The translations under genes and the position numbers were made by a program. DNA of 64,000 nt from contig CM040090.1 in assembly GCA_022496805.1 (NCBI GenBank), positions 4,830,001-4,894,000 of the forward strand. The letters are read 5' to 3'. This stretch comes from Pohlia nutans. Lineage: Eukaryota > Streptophyta > Bryopsida > Bryales > Mniaceae. Numbering within the stretch: position 1 is the stretch's first letter; every line of letters begins with the position of its first letter. A model generated the notes under the pieces. That model searched no databases, was not told the DNA's origin, and saw only the letters and a program-made list of their open reading frames with translations. Below, piece by piece: positions 16,510-27,896 of this stretch.

Positions 16510-16847
16510 GAATTATCCATAAAGCCCATCAAAGTTTGAAGAAGATACCACAAATTTTGCTTTATTATACTGTTATTTGTTCACTCCAAATAGTTAAAAG
16601 GTGTGAAAGATCTATCATTATTAAGTGTGTAAGAGGTGTGAAAGAGCTTGGTGGTCCTCAAAAGTTTTTTAACTCCTTTCTTCTTGCTAAAAACCTTTTG
16701 AAGACCACCAAGCTCTTACACACCTCTTACTCACTTAATAATTATAAACCACTAAGATCTTTCACACCTTTTAACTATTAGGAGTGAACAAATAAAGCAA
16801 AATTCTTTGAGGACTTTTCAAATTCAAGGCAACTTTACGAATAACTC
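16510..16847. mobile_element. GAGTTA-type MITE with a foldback core
   Basis: Ends GAATTATCCATAAAG and TTTACGAATAACTC belong to the family seen at 36036, 61094 and 63707. The interior (about 16552-16804) is a long hairpin with ~110-bp arms; AGAGCTTGGTGGTC in the left arm meets its complement in the right. Confidence 0.75.
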
Positions 16848-17594
16848 TAAGATTTTGATTATTCTCTTAGGAATTACTGAATGTTCCAAAACATGATTAT
16901 TTTTGAATTAGAGGCAGCAAAAAACTGTTTATTTAAGGCTGATTTATTTTTATTGAGTGGGTTCGTCGAAAAAATTCATAATTTATTCATACGGTATCCA
17001 AATAATGCATGCTAAAGTACATTAGAATCGTCCTTCACTTGCCATCAAGACCCAACAAACATTAATGTTCTGTCATGCTCATAACGAGTCTGTCTCGTAT
17101 GAGTGTTTTCTGAGCTGACAAAACCCCCCGCGGCGTGACTCACGTAACCCTGCCCCGCTATGAGGGAGAAAGTAGAAATTGCATACTACGAATATAATAC
17201 TATTGACGCGCAAGGCAAGGCAACTGGCAAAGAACGCCGGGTGGCAGGGTCGGTCAGCAGCTGCAGATCCAGATATTGTTGGCGCGATCTGTTTGCCATT
17301 CCTCGGACAAGCAAATCGTGGGAGAACGTACTCTGCTCTGCTGCAATTGCACAACAGTCAAGTTTCGGAACGGGTTCACAGTGAGTGAGGTTACTTTTCT
17401 GGGAATGCATCTTAGATGTGCCGTGCAAGTATATTAATTCAGGTTTGCAACTGGGGTTACCGATTGCGTGTTTTTCCTTGTGCGGTACTACTTCTTGGGT
17501 ATGCTTGTCATTTCCGCTTTCGCTCCTGCAGAAGCATCGTCTCTGTTTCTTGGGCGGGGATTCGAATCGAGTGTATCCAAGGGATTGAAGAGCA
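16848..17594 (+). promoter_or_regulatory. Upstream region and probable 5' leader of the CRAL-TRIO gene
   Basis: GC content rises from about 17090 to the ATG at 17595. Several short frames overlap on both strands but none matches a family. This is the probable promoter and 5' UTR; no TATA box or other motif is convincing. Confidence 0.35.
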
Positions 17595-20546
17595 ATGAAC
17601 GAAACGAATGGCGATCAAGCTGTCACGGTGGTGGTCGACGTCATGGACGCGCGGAAGGCCCAAGAATTGGAGCTCTTGAAGCAAATGCGGGCTTTAGTTG
17701 CGAAGCTTGACCCTGTCTCAACGGAGGTAAGCAATCGACGTAGGCGTGCATCTCGAGTTTCGACCCATGTTTTTTTTAGCATTTTTTGAGTAGGTCATAT
17801 GGGGATTTTAGTTTTTTCTAATTTTTTCCTCCCTCCGTCCCAAAATTATTGTCCTAGTTTTTGGCGTGTTTTAGTTTAACATATTTTTTTGCAAAAAAAA
17901 CCGTCTCAGTAGTCGAAAAATGGTCTATCTTCAATAGTAGTATGTAGTTTCTGTGTCATTCTTGTTATCTGCCCTGTTTGAAGTGGACAAAGCTCACGTT
18001 TGAAGTATAAAACATAGGACAAATATTGCAAAAAAAAAATTGCCAAAAACTAGGACAATAATTTTGGGACGGAGGGAGTCTTATTATTTGAATAATACGT
18101 GCAATGTTCTTCACTGATTTTGGCGATGTAAAGTTGGCCCCGTGTTTTTCGAATTGAATTTGTCCTTTAAAACCAGGGAGGTTACCATGGGGATCCGTTT
18201 AGCAGAGTTTTGATTAGGTCATATGGGGATTTCTTTTGTTTATTTTTGGATCAATACGTGCATTGTTCTTCACTAATGTTGGTGATGTAAAATTTGAGCC
18301 CATGTGAATTATGTTTTTCACAAAATGATCAAGTGAATGGGGTTATAATGGGGGAGAGTTTTAAGTAGGTCACATGGGGACTTTCTTTGACTACTATGCG
18401 CTGTGTTCTTCACTGATGTTGGTGACGTAAAATTTGAGCCCATTTGGAATTATGCTCTGCACAATATGATGAATCGAATTGGTCAATAGTAAGAGCATGG
18501 AGGGGTTAACCCCTAAAGGACCATAAGGCCACCAGGTGGCTCCTGTTTTTTTCAGTAATTTTGAGTAGGTTTTATGTAGATTCTTTTTTGTTAAAGAATA
18601 TACAACATATGTAATATTCTTCACTAATTCGAGTGATATAAAATTTGGTGCCATTCAAATTATAATTTTCACAATATGATCGATTAAACTTGTCATTTTA
18701 AAACCATGAATCCTTGGTCCTTTAGGGGTTAACATTGCTCTACGGTGGTCAGGATATAGCAGACTCGGATTTGCTGCGCTTCCTGCGAGCGAGGTCGATG
18801 AGCGTGGCCAAAGCGTCCAAAATGTTTGCCGAGCATCAGAAATGGCGCCGACAGTATTTTCCTTCGGGGCTGGGGTACGCTCAAGAAGACGAGATTCGGG
18901 ATGAGCTTGCAGCTGACAAGTTTTTCATTCAAGGCCATGACAAAATCGGTCGCCCCATTGCCCTCGTCTTTGCAGCCAAGCATATTAGCAGCAAGAAAAA
19001 CGTTGATAAGTATAAACGTGCGTCACCATCCATGTGAATGCCATTGCATTTTGTTGACCAATTTGGTTATGTAATGCACGTTTTCATTTTTTTTGGATTA
19101 TTATGCTTGTACTGAAGCCCCCTTTTTGTGTTGATGTTGCAGGAGCTATCACATATTTTTTGGACAAACTTATTGCCAGGTAACATAACGTTCTAGAGAA
19201 TCCTTGGTGAGCACCCTCTAAATTTGCATGAAAGGGAACAATATGAACAAGTGAGAGCTCTTGTAGAGTATGTGAGAGCTTTAGTTTTGATTTATTTGCT
19301 CTGATTTGGCATGACTTTGCTCTGGGTTGGCACTGTTTTCAAAAAGTGCCATGCCACTAGTACTCACGAATGATGTGAAATCAACCTGTATATACAATCT
19401 TTGTTAACTCTGTTGCATGTGCGATGCTCTAGAAAAAGGTCAGAATATTGGGGTGAACTTGCAGTATACTTTTTTTTTATCTACAGTAGCATTATTTGTT
19501 TGAGACGGAATAGACAGTTCTTTAATAATCGCATTAGCATCCGGAAGCGTGTCAAAAAACCGTGGAAAGAACTGTTGTCTTCACAGCATGCTTGGTGCAG
19601 ATGATCACGGAGCTCACTTCCTGGTAGTACTTCAATGTTCCGGTTGTTGTTGTTTTTTCTGGCAGTATGCCACCTGGGGTGGAGAAATTTGTGGTCATAA
19701 CTGACCTAAAAGATTTGAAGCGTAAGAATCTGGATGTACGAGGATTGCTCGCTGCATTTAATTTCATGCAGGTAACCTACTTCACCGTGCTCTTCTTAAT
19801 TTCCATCGTGTATTTCTACTTCAGCTTTTATTTTCTTACCTTGTAATCTGTTCAATGAAACTCAGAGTGGTTGCCTTGGACTGCATCACAAAGACCCCCA
19901 TTAGTTTGACAAAGTTCTCAATGGACATTTGATTCATGTAATTACATGAAACATTAACTTATATGGAGTCAATGTTAAGTGAAAGTGTAATACAAATGTT
20001 GTTAACTCAATGTTAGTATCATTGACAGTAACTTGATATTACATTAGCAGTAATTTAATCTATATGAAATCAACGTTACCTTACCATGGATAACTTTGTC
20101 AATCTAGTTTGGAGATGTGAGTTGGTGGGCAGTCTTTGTTACCATGTTTTACTAAAGAGATTTTGCATTAACGTCCATGGAACTTGCAGGCTTATTATCC
20201 AGAAAGATTGGGGAAGATATTCACCTTGCACACCCCTGCACTATTTGGGACTTTCTGGAAAATGGTACATCCCTTGTTAGACGATGTCACAAAAGCAAAG
20301 GTAAGGGCTATGAATTAGGTATTTCAGAGAAGTCTGATATGAATTCAATTCAGTTCTTTACTTTTCAGGTATGTAACATGCTTCGACGTAGTGCAGATTG
20401 TGTTCGTGGACGATGATAAAATAGAAGAAACGTTGCTGAAAGATATCAGCAAAGAGGAGCTTCCAACCACGTATGGAGGCTTGAAAGCCTTGGTACCTCT
20501 AGAATTTGCGCAACCCCCCAATTGGCCTCCGCCCAGGCCTCTGTGA
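17595..20546 (+). CDS. CRAL-TRIO (Sec14-like) lipid-binding protein, 266 aa, 6 exons
   Basis: Predicted soluble protein that binds or transfers a lipophilic ligand such as a phosphoinositide; the ligand cannot be told from sequence. Exons: 17595-17726, 18753-19017, 19143-19179, 19666-19771, 20190-20300, 20397-20546, all GT-AG with matching phases. Residues 1-44 are a short N-terminal arm. Residues ~45-85 form the CRAL-TRIO N-terminal helices (DLLRFLRARSMSVAKASKMF, KWRRQYFP). Residues ~100-250 form the lipid domain with GRPIALVFAAKH, KFVVITDLKDL, AYYPERLGKIF, LFGTFWKMVHPLLD and the closing KEELPTTYGG. The start is the first ATG in this frame next to the GC-rich leader. Intron 1 (1026 bp) is packed with repeats. 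The gene is convergent with the MTHFSD-like gene. It lacks the GOLD or Nodulin domain of larger plant Sec14 proteins. Confidence 0.9.
17790..18554. repeat. ~160-bp tandem units in CRAL-TRIO intron 1
   Basis: Units begin with TAGGTCATATGGGGATTT-like sequence at about 17792, 18207 and 18363, and a fourth related unit begins near 18555 inside the TTAA MITE. Each carries TTCTTCACTRATGTTGGTGA and a TAAAATTTGAGCCCAT block. The first unit is split by the Stowaway element. Single related units occur inverted near 23960-24160 and 54545-54735. Confidence 0.75.
17829..18078. mobile_element. Stowaway-type MITE (250 bp) in CRAL-TRIO intron 1
   Basis: Inverted ends CTCCCTCCGTCCCAAAATTA extend for more than 35 bp with near-perfect match. 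This consensus is the hallmark of plant Stowaway and mariner-like elements. The usual TA duplication is not seen; TC flanks both sides. Confidence 0.92.
18506..18732. mobile_element. TTAA-flanked MITE ending 20 bp before a splice acceptor
   Basis: TTAA-CCCCTAAAGGACC at the left and GGTCCTTTAGGGG-TTAA at the right, a perfect 13-bp terminal pair inside the TTAA sites. Its interior is related to the ~160-bp tandem units of the same intron. Exon 2 begins at 18753, so only 20 bp separate the MITE from the coding sequence. Confidence 0.85.
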
Positions 20547-21483
20547 ATCAAGGTATCAGATCTCTATTCATCAAGTAATGAAGTAATCAAGGCATTACTC
20601 ACTATTAGGTGGCATTTATTATTCATTTGCTAGCAGTCATTAGATTGGGCATTGTGAAAGGCAAGCCTTGGCTGACGCCATCTAATAACCAGAACCACTT
20701 CTGCTTGATGATCCTCTATTGATCTCATTTACGTAGTTCACTAGTGCAAATCAAATGTGACGTTCGTTTTAGATGCCAAGTGATTCTAAAATTGCTCCAA
20801 GTATAAGAGTTATGGAGTACCAGAGAATTGTGATGATTTAGGCCAGGGTTTTTTTTTGATTTTCCGGTCATCTTTAGGCAAGTGAATGAGGTGGCTTTTT
20901 GGGCCCTTATTTCTATTTGAAAAACTTGGCAACAAATCTCTGTTTTTTCATGCATCCTAATTTTTTTCATCCAACTTATTGGCCTTCATAAAACCGTGTC
21001 TTCCGTTCAACATCTTGGCCTTTTCATCCACTACGTATGGCTCACAAAGTCCCATCTTAGCTTGCTACGGGCGTGTGCCACTGCCTTGTTGGCTACACGA
21101 GATGGCATTCTTCTTGTTATGTTCCCACATGGTGATTCTCTGACGGGATTTTTGAAGCAAATTGGCTCTAAAAAGCCAAAAAAAACACCCTAATTTAAGG
21201 ATGTCTACTTTTTAGAAAGGATTATATTCTCTAATTCCCTTGAAGGATTTGCAAGGATATATGACGAATGTTGAAGGTGCAATGCTTTCATGTTGTATGA
21301 TTTGCATCTCATACTCAATTGTTAAGATTGCTTAGATACCTTGTGTCTTACTGTGATAGCAAGCAACTGACAATACACTACCAAAAAAGGGTATTAAATT
21401 AACCTCATGGTCACCAATGCAAAATTAAGCTCCTCTAAGGCTAGCTTGCACTATTCATGAGTTCCCTTCATGTTCGCCCATCA
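20547..21483. other. Intergenic between two convergent genes
   Basis: Presumed 3' UTR of the CRAL-TRIO gene followed by unassigned AT-rich DNA. Nothing else recognised. Confidence 0.35.
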
Positions 21484-21897
21484 CACTAGTAGAAAAGGTG
21501 GCACTTGCGAGGGAGATGCCTAGGCAAGTAGTACCCATTTCCACGCATGCACAATGATTTTTCTTGGGCATGTCCCTGGGGAGCACGGATTTCTCTAAAT
21601 CCCCGGTGGTCTTCAATGAATGGGGACAAAAGTGCCCCCTATTTTTGTCCTTGTATGGGCCCACCTTAAAAAACAACCCCCTCCTCTAATGGTTTATTAT
21701 TCCCAAGTAGGTCCCCCTAGAGTAAATTGGGGCCGTAGGCCTTAAATTTGCAAAAAAAATTCCCAAAAATGGCACCGAAGGTGTTCAAAATGGAAATTTC
21801 CGAAAAAGGGGGGGGGGGCATGAACAGTGGCCCTGCATTCAAGACCACCGGGGGATTTAGAGGCGGGGGGGAGCGAGCACCACCTTTTCTACAAGTG
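21484..21897. mobile_element. CACTA-type MITE (414 bp) with TCA target duplication
   Basis: Ends CACTAGTAGAAAAGGTGG and CCACCTTTTCTACAAGTG, flanked by TCA at 21481-21483 and 21898-21900. Three-base duplication with CACTA ends is diagnostic of the CACTA (En/Spm) class. An inner inverted pair CTCTAAATCCCC...GGGGATTTAGAG is also present. A degenerate copy lies at 40919-41236. Confidence 0.88.
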
Positions 21898-22161
21898 TCA
21901 AAGTCCATGCTTCTTTACAGCAAAAGGAACTGCGTACTTCTAAGTGACACAATAAATTTAGATAGCAAACAAAGCATAGAAATCAAGAAAGAGGGGCTGC
22001 CTTTATGGATAACTCTAATCACTTCAAAATTGGCTCTAAGTTTCTTTCTTCTTGCCATCATTTTGGTAGGAAAAGAAGCTAAGTTTAGCCAGTGTTAGTG
22101 AACGCTACTGTCAAGAATATTGTGCAGTAAACAGACCTGCAAATACATATATATACACAAT

Positions 22162-25100
22162 CTATTTCTTCATTCGCACAGGAGAAGTTGATGCATCTGG
22201 AGCAGGCGTGCCGGAGGGTTGGTCCAGTTTTGCACGCACAGTGACGCCATCAAGTGAAGAGCGATCCAAAGCTTGAATGATCTTGGCAACGTGGGAACCT
22301 TGTTTCAGCACGACCCAAGCCATCTGCATGTTGTTGCCTGGTTTCAACAATGTGCGCACTGATTGCACTGCATCACCGCCCACCACCTGCGCAACGTGGT
22401 CTTGCAACTGCCGCTTGGTGGTGGAAGGGCCAACATTCCACATGAAGATGGTGAGGTTGGCTTCTGAGGCGTTGAGCCGAATCTTTCCAGTCTTTTGTGC
22501 CGGCCTCTGTTTGCGAACTGCCACCGGAGGAAGCTTTTCATCCGGAGCACATGGAAGCGCTCTGCCCGTCTCCTTCTCTATTCGTTTCTTCAACTCCCGT
22601 AGAACTCGGATTTGCTCCAGTTTTTGCCGTGACAGCTTCTCCCAGTAGATGCCTGTATCAAACACACAGAAAATGACATCCCACTTCATTGCGACTCGTC
22701 GGCTGAAAGAGGATTCCAATGCACCAAAGAATGTATCATTTGAATACCATATGCAAAAGTTATAAGAGTTCAAACTTTGATCTACGATTTAATGTACATT
22801 CTCAAAATCAATCAAGACGTACTCATTGTGCAAGATTTTGGAGTGTAGACATTGCAATTTCGCGAGATTACATTATTAACAGAAATTTGATGAGACACTA
22901 AGTCCTGGCATCTAAAACATATTCCTGGCTTGTTCAACTAGTGCATTACTGGTCAATTACAGTATGTGAGATGATAACTGGGGTCTCTTATCTGATGCGC
23001 ATGGGGTAATAAATGCGCAATGTGGAAAGTATTACATGTTACGGTACTTTTCAAGCATTCACCAAGAGAAAGTTGAAGTCTAGGGATAGGAATATTTTGC
23101 CACTCCATTATTTTAAGCAAGGGAGAAGGTTATTGGCGAATGTCCAACTAACCTTGAGGTTTGGGAATCCTAGTATTTGTGTAAACAATTTGGGTAGGTG
23201 TGCAGATAATATCAACTGGAACGTCATGAATTAGCAGTTTCTCCACAGGAATGTCATCCACAAGTTGCCGATCGTGCACTGCACCCATCCATTTCTGCAA
23301 CACGTTCAAATCTGGACTGGGCTAGCACAACAAGTAATTTGAAAACCATGCAACCGTTCCGGATAATTCTATCACTAGTAAAAAGCCCTGTCAAAAGATA
23401 ACATAAAAATGTCACTTTGTGTTATGAATGACATTTTCTTTGTTAGCCATAACACTGTGACATTTCAATGTCATTTTTAACAGGTCTTCTTTGTTAGCAA
23501 CAACACAAAGAAAGTGGCATTTTGATGTCAGGATTTTCAACTACCACTAATGTACGTTTTTAGAACTATAGTACTCAAGGTAACACTCAACGCATTCAAG
23601 CACAACAGTACCTGTAGTTACAACTAAAGTTGAGTCATCGATAGCTCCCATCCATCGCAATATTCCATACTCCAGCTCCGCAAATCCCTGCATCAATACT
23701 CTTTATTTTTTTTAAATTAACTGTAGAAGAGCTTAAACACCGGCTCATAAATAGCTTCCATGTATAAGACCTTAGATCTGAGTTTAAAAAAAACAGTGCC
23801 AAGAACAAAAACAATAACGGTCTTTGTGTGATCATAGGCAAAGAAGGCAATTCAGAATGGTCACGGCGGTCACAAACAAAAAAAGAAGAAGCTGTAAGGT
23901 AGATTATTTCCTTTTCGGAAGCTTCATGAGCATATTGAATAAGAATCCGTCCCAATTCAGGACCAAGGATTCACAGTTTTAAAATGACAAATTCGATCGA
24001 TTGTATTGCAAAAAATATAATTCAGATGGGACCAAATTCTATATCACAGGAATCAGTGAAGAACATTGCGTCTGTTGGTAAAAAAAAAAAAAAACACTTT
24101 GAACAAAAGGAAGTCACATAGGACCTACTCAAAACTGCTAAAAAGAACGTAAGGCTCAATTTAGGCTCCTTGGTTAAATTGTATGTACTTCATGAAATTT
24201 TTGTTGTCGATAGAAAATTCGCATTCGACAAAAGATATCCCAAACAGTGTAGAGTTCCCCATCCTAAATTTGTAACTATGACCATTAGACAAAGTGTCGA
24301 ACACAACGACGTTTAAGATTGGATACCCTATTACCACCAACTTAAGCAATCTGGCCTATTTTTGGCAGTGCTAAATTCGAAAAAATATATGACCACATTT
24401 GGTTGATGAGGATTGCAAAAATTTGCATTTGTCAATTTAATTCGTATTTAACATCTAATTCGTATTTGTCAATTTCACAAAATTCCAAAGTGGAAAGCAA
24501 CCTCTGACCCAGATCAAACCTTTAGGTTTCCCCATGTCCACACCATGTGGTACTAACTTTCACTCATAATGATACCCAAAACCAACTATTTCTTCGCAAT
24601 GCTTGGCATGCCATAGGTCTACTTGAATAGTGAAATTGGTGGTTTTGAGTCTCAACTGTGGTGACCCCAAGAAAGGTCTACATGTTATGATTGGGCGAGG
24701 TGGTGGCAATAGGTTATCCAACCCCCCATGTCAAACAAGCATCTTCTCAGAATGTACATGGAATATTTTAATATATTCACGGACATTTGAGAATATTTCA
24801 TCCAAGTTGTTGAGCATATTTGACACTCGACAAGTTGGATTTAAGTGTCAGACATGACAACCTAGGAATAATAGAACGTAAAAGAAAAAAGGAAAGTCAA
24901 TATGGTAAGCAACTAAGCACCTAACTTACCTCTCCTTTCCCGAGCCGGGCACCGGTGTTGGGATCCACAGCTACAGAGCCAATGACAATCAAGTCCACTT
25001 TCAGCTTGTCATCCAGACGTACAGGCTTACCAAACTTGGCCACGCCCGCACTTGTACATGCGTCTGGAATGTATGGAATTGATGAAGACTCCAGAATTGA

Positions 25101-27160
25101 GAAGAAGCCCGTCCGAAGTCGAGGTTGCGGCGTCATCAGAATCTTATTACCTGATCAATATTCACATCTGATGCTTGTTTTCAGCATTCACATCTTGCAT
25201 GTTTAGTTGCTTTCCCTTCCTCACTATTCATGCCCCTGATGGTCTCTTAGGCCACCGCTACTATTGTTATTTTTAGATTTATGCTTTTCCTTCTTAAACC
25301 GAGCAACGATTCACTGGCATTTTATGAACATGCAGTTTGTTTTCTCCTCCCAAAATCGAAGGTCTTTTTCACAAGTTTGAACGACAGGATATTAAACTGG
25401 TAATATCGCTATATACCACACTTATATGCCTCTCCCACCATGGATCTAAGACCGCTCATTCTCTCTTCAACCTCTCACAATGAGAGAAAGGACCTTCAAT
25501 ATTCCACTCAAATTGAGCAAAAAAATCACTCGAATTTGTAGAAAATTGTCTAAAGATTCTCAAACATTCTCAACCATTTGTAAGTTATGAGCATATATGG
25601 AAGAGAAGAATGCTGGGATGTTATCTTTCTCATAAAGGAAATAGAAGAATCAGAGCTTTAAAAAATTAAAAAAAGAACACGTTTGTAATCACATTCTTCA
25701 AAACTGATATCCGTTTCTGTCATTAGATGGAGCTATTATACCTCTAATATTTTGTTGGTTTCACATCAATTTTCTAATAGATTCTCATTTATTTATTTAT
25801 TTATTATTTATGGCAGGGAGACATACCGTTGAGAGTGAGGAATCGGACGTGCTTCTGAGGTGTGTCAGGGTTCACCTTCACACAGCGAGCTGTTTGGAAG
25901 GCAGGTAGGCTGGCCAGCTGCTCATCCCCGGAACCAAACATTTCACAAGCTTAGCAAGAAAGAGACGCAAGTGAAATTTATATCACACATACATTTTTCT
26001 ATCCACTAAAAAATAATGCCGCAGAATAATTCTCATACTGCCTCAACAATTGTCACCCAAAGTAGAGAACACACAACAACGAACAAGCATCATAGCAACT
26101 AAGGTAAGCCATCCTATTTCTGCCCACAATTCGGAAGTCACGTTTTGATAGTGTACATATCAAACTTTTAAATAGAAAACATTGATGGATAGTGATCACA
26201 AATAGGGTGGTTTACCACACATTTTAGGTCAAAATAGGGCATGTAGGAGTGTTCAACAAGAAGAGGCAATAACAATTCAATAACAGTTCAATACCAAAAT
26301 GGTCACGAATCTAAAAACGCCACCCTAAAGTTTTAGACATATCCTTCAACTTCATACGGCGTCAACAACATCAGCAAATAAGCGGCAGTTATCGAACATT
26401 TACCAATAAAACTTTGCCAGTTTGCAACTTTTGCACACAGTATCTAAATGTCACATTCTTTGGTGCGTTGAAATCATCGTATAGAACTATCAGTCTAATA
26501 CTAGAAACAATGGCAAGTTTGATTGTCCCTACCGTAGTATCTCTAGTGAGAATTGTGGATCCTGGTCAGGGCAAAGTGGTTCCAGGTTATGGCAAGATGC
26601 ACTAGGTTTCAAGATGGTTGATGTGGATTGTATTCCAAGCAAGAACAACAAGAGTACGTGTTGGAAATGGAGCAAGAGGGTTGTGCAAATCTGACCATGG
26701 CAGCGGCGGCACCGGCTCCAACGAAATTGGGAATGCGGTGATGCACGGGGCGAGGTAACTGGGCCACATTCTCCGCCTCCAGCGCATCCCACACGCGCTT
26801 GCGAATCGCCCACTTCCACGCCCCGGGTGCTGCTTCCGATTCCGCAGCCACGGCGGCCATGGCGCTCCGCGCTTCAGCGTCCAGCTTCAGCCGCTCCGCC
26901 TCGCTCTCGGCAGTATCATCATCGGTATCATGGGTATCATGGTGCGCGTGCAGGCGTGACGTCGACGGTGCGAGGTGGTGGCTCATGGACAGCAATGGCG
27001 CATATGGGCCAGCGGAATTCCGCGGCAAGAAAGAGATGGGATTCCGCAGCGATGGCCGCCTGGAAGAGGAGATTGAGGGGGAGGATCTGGTCTTTGCTGC
27101 TGCTGCTGCTGCTGCTGTTGCTGTGAGTGCCAGATTGAGAGAGAGCGTGGCCATGATCAT
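22162..27160 (-). CDS. COG0212/MTHFSD-like protein with C-terminal RRM, 489 aa, 6 exons
   Basis: Paralogue of 5-formyltetrahydrofolate cyclo-ligase. Plant COG0212 proteins have been linked to thiamin metabolism and the animal counterpart is MTHFSD; the reaction is unsettled. Exons in order: 27160-26696, 25917-25827, 25150-24930, 23687-23612, 23278-23153, 22652-22162 (TAG). Residues 1-~75 are Ser/Ala/Arg-rich and fit a plastid transit peptide. [11 protein letters not shown] (~135-145), [67 protein letters not shown] and [21 protein letters not shown] follow the MTHFSD order. A C-terminal RRM-like fold (~390-470) has LTIFMWNV as RNP2; its RNP1 is weak. Exon 2's acceptor could be 3 bp upstream. 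Start chosen at MIMATLSL; a second ATG 6 bp on has a better context. Intron 3 and intron 4 carry MITEs. Confidence 0.9.
23372..23551. mobile_element. Possible CACTA-like MITE in intron 4 of the MTHFSD-like gene
   Basis: Left end CACTAGTAAAAAGCCCTGTC; right end reads inverted as a related TAGTTGAAAATCCTGACATC followed by AAAATGCCACTTTC. Interior repeats ATGTCA blocks in both orientations. Ends are degenerate and no clear 3-bp duplication is visible. Confidence 0.4.
24316..24724. mobile_element. AGGT-family MITE in intron 3 of the MTHFSD-like gene
   Basis: Starts AGATTGGATACCCTATTACC after TA and ends GGTGGCAATAGGTTATCC. The interior ACCAACTTAAGCAATC and GGCAGTGCTA blocks match 57221-57616. 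Confidence 0.6.
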
Positions 27161-27579
27161 TCTAGCTAGCACGCATGCAATTCCTTGACTGTTCCGTAAC
27201 TGATTCAGAGTGATCTGTTCCGCATGGATTGTGCAATCATAATGTGAATGCTTGACTGTTCCGTAACTGATTCAGAATGAGGTGGTGGTGGTGGTGGTGG
27301 TGGAGCTGCCGCCGCTGCTGCTGCACTGCATCGTAGTCTTGCTCGATCGGCACTGAGTTGCTCTCAACCTCATCCGTTCTCCTTGTCCCCGCAGTCAGAG
27401 CATCTCCAGCGGCGCTCCGCACTCTGAAGAGCCCCGCCCTCTGCATGATAGATGAAAAGCTCACGAAATCCGTCACCCCGGCATAACATTCCGTCAGTAG
27501 CCTCTGTGACTGCTTCCTTCCCCTATAGAATGATGTGGGATATTCCACATCACATCAGTAGCTATAGGGGCATGTGGCA
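27161..27579 (-). promoter_or_regulatory. GC-rich upstream region of the MTHFSD-like gene
   Basis: Likely promoter and 5' leader. It holds a direct repeat (TTGACTGTTCCGTAACTGAT at about 27187 and 27252) and a short GGT run at 27281-27301. A frame of 103 codons on the - strand begins at a non-ATG codon and I do not accept it as a gene. A GAGCATCTCCAGC motif at 27402 resembles a Tourist-type end, without a partner. Confidence 0.4.
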
Positions 27580-27896
27580 TTAACCCCTAAACGTCTCAGC
27601 GTTCAGAAACTGAATCACGAACAAATTCAGAGCCTTGCAACTTTCTCATATAATCTCGGATGACTTTCATCCAAGTCACCTTTATAAGACTATTAAATTC
27701 TTTACCAATTACAATAGTTCTCTTGTTGATAATATTAGAGAAGCCTCCAACTGCAAGTATGTCAAATTTGTTGGGTAGATTTTATGCTTGCAACGGTCCT
27801 CTCATGTACACCTCATGTACATCTGAGCCATGGTAATATCTATCTTTGAGGCTAGCATCTACTTGTGTTCAAAGGATTGGTACGTTTAGGGGTTAA
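27580..27896. mobile_element. TTAA-flanked MITE (317 bp)
   Basis: TTAA-CCCCTAAACGTC and TACGTTTAGGGG-TTAA. The left interior (CAGAAACTGAA, GGATGACTTTCATCCAAG) matches the far end of the element at 57631-59185 in reverse. Confidence 0.85.

Noticed and set aside
27237..27548. 103-codon - strand frame upstream of the MTHFSD-like gene
   Set aside because: Non-ATG start, His run from a GGT repeat, no family; more likely leader sequence.
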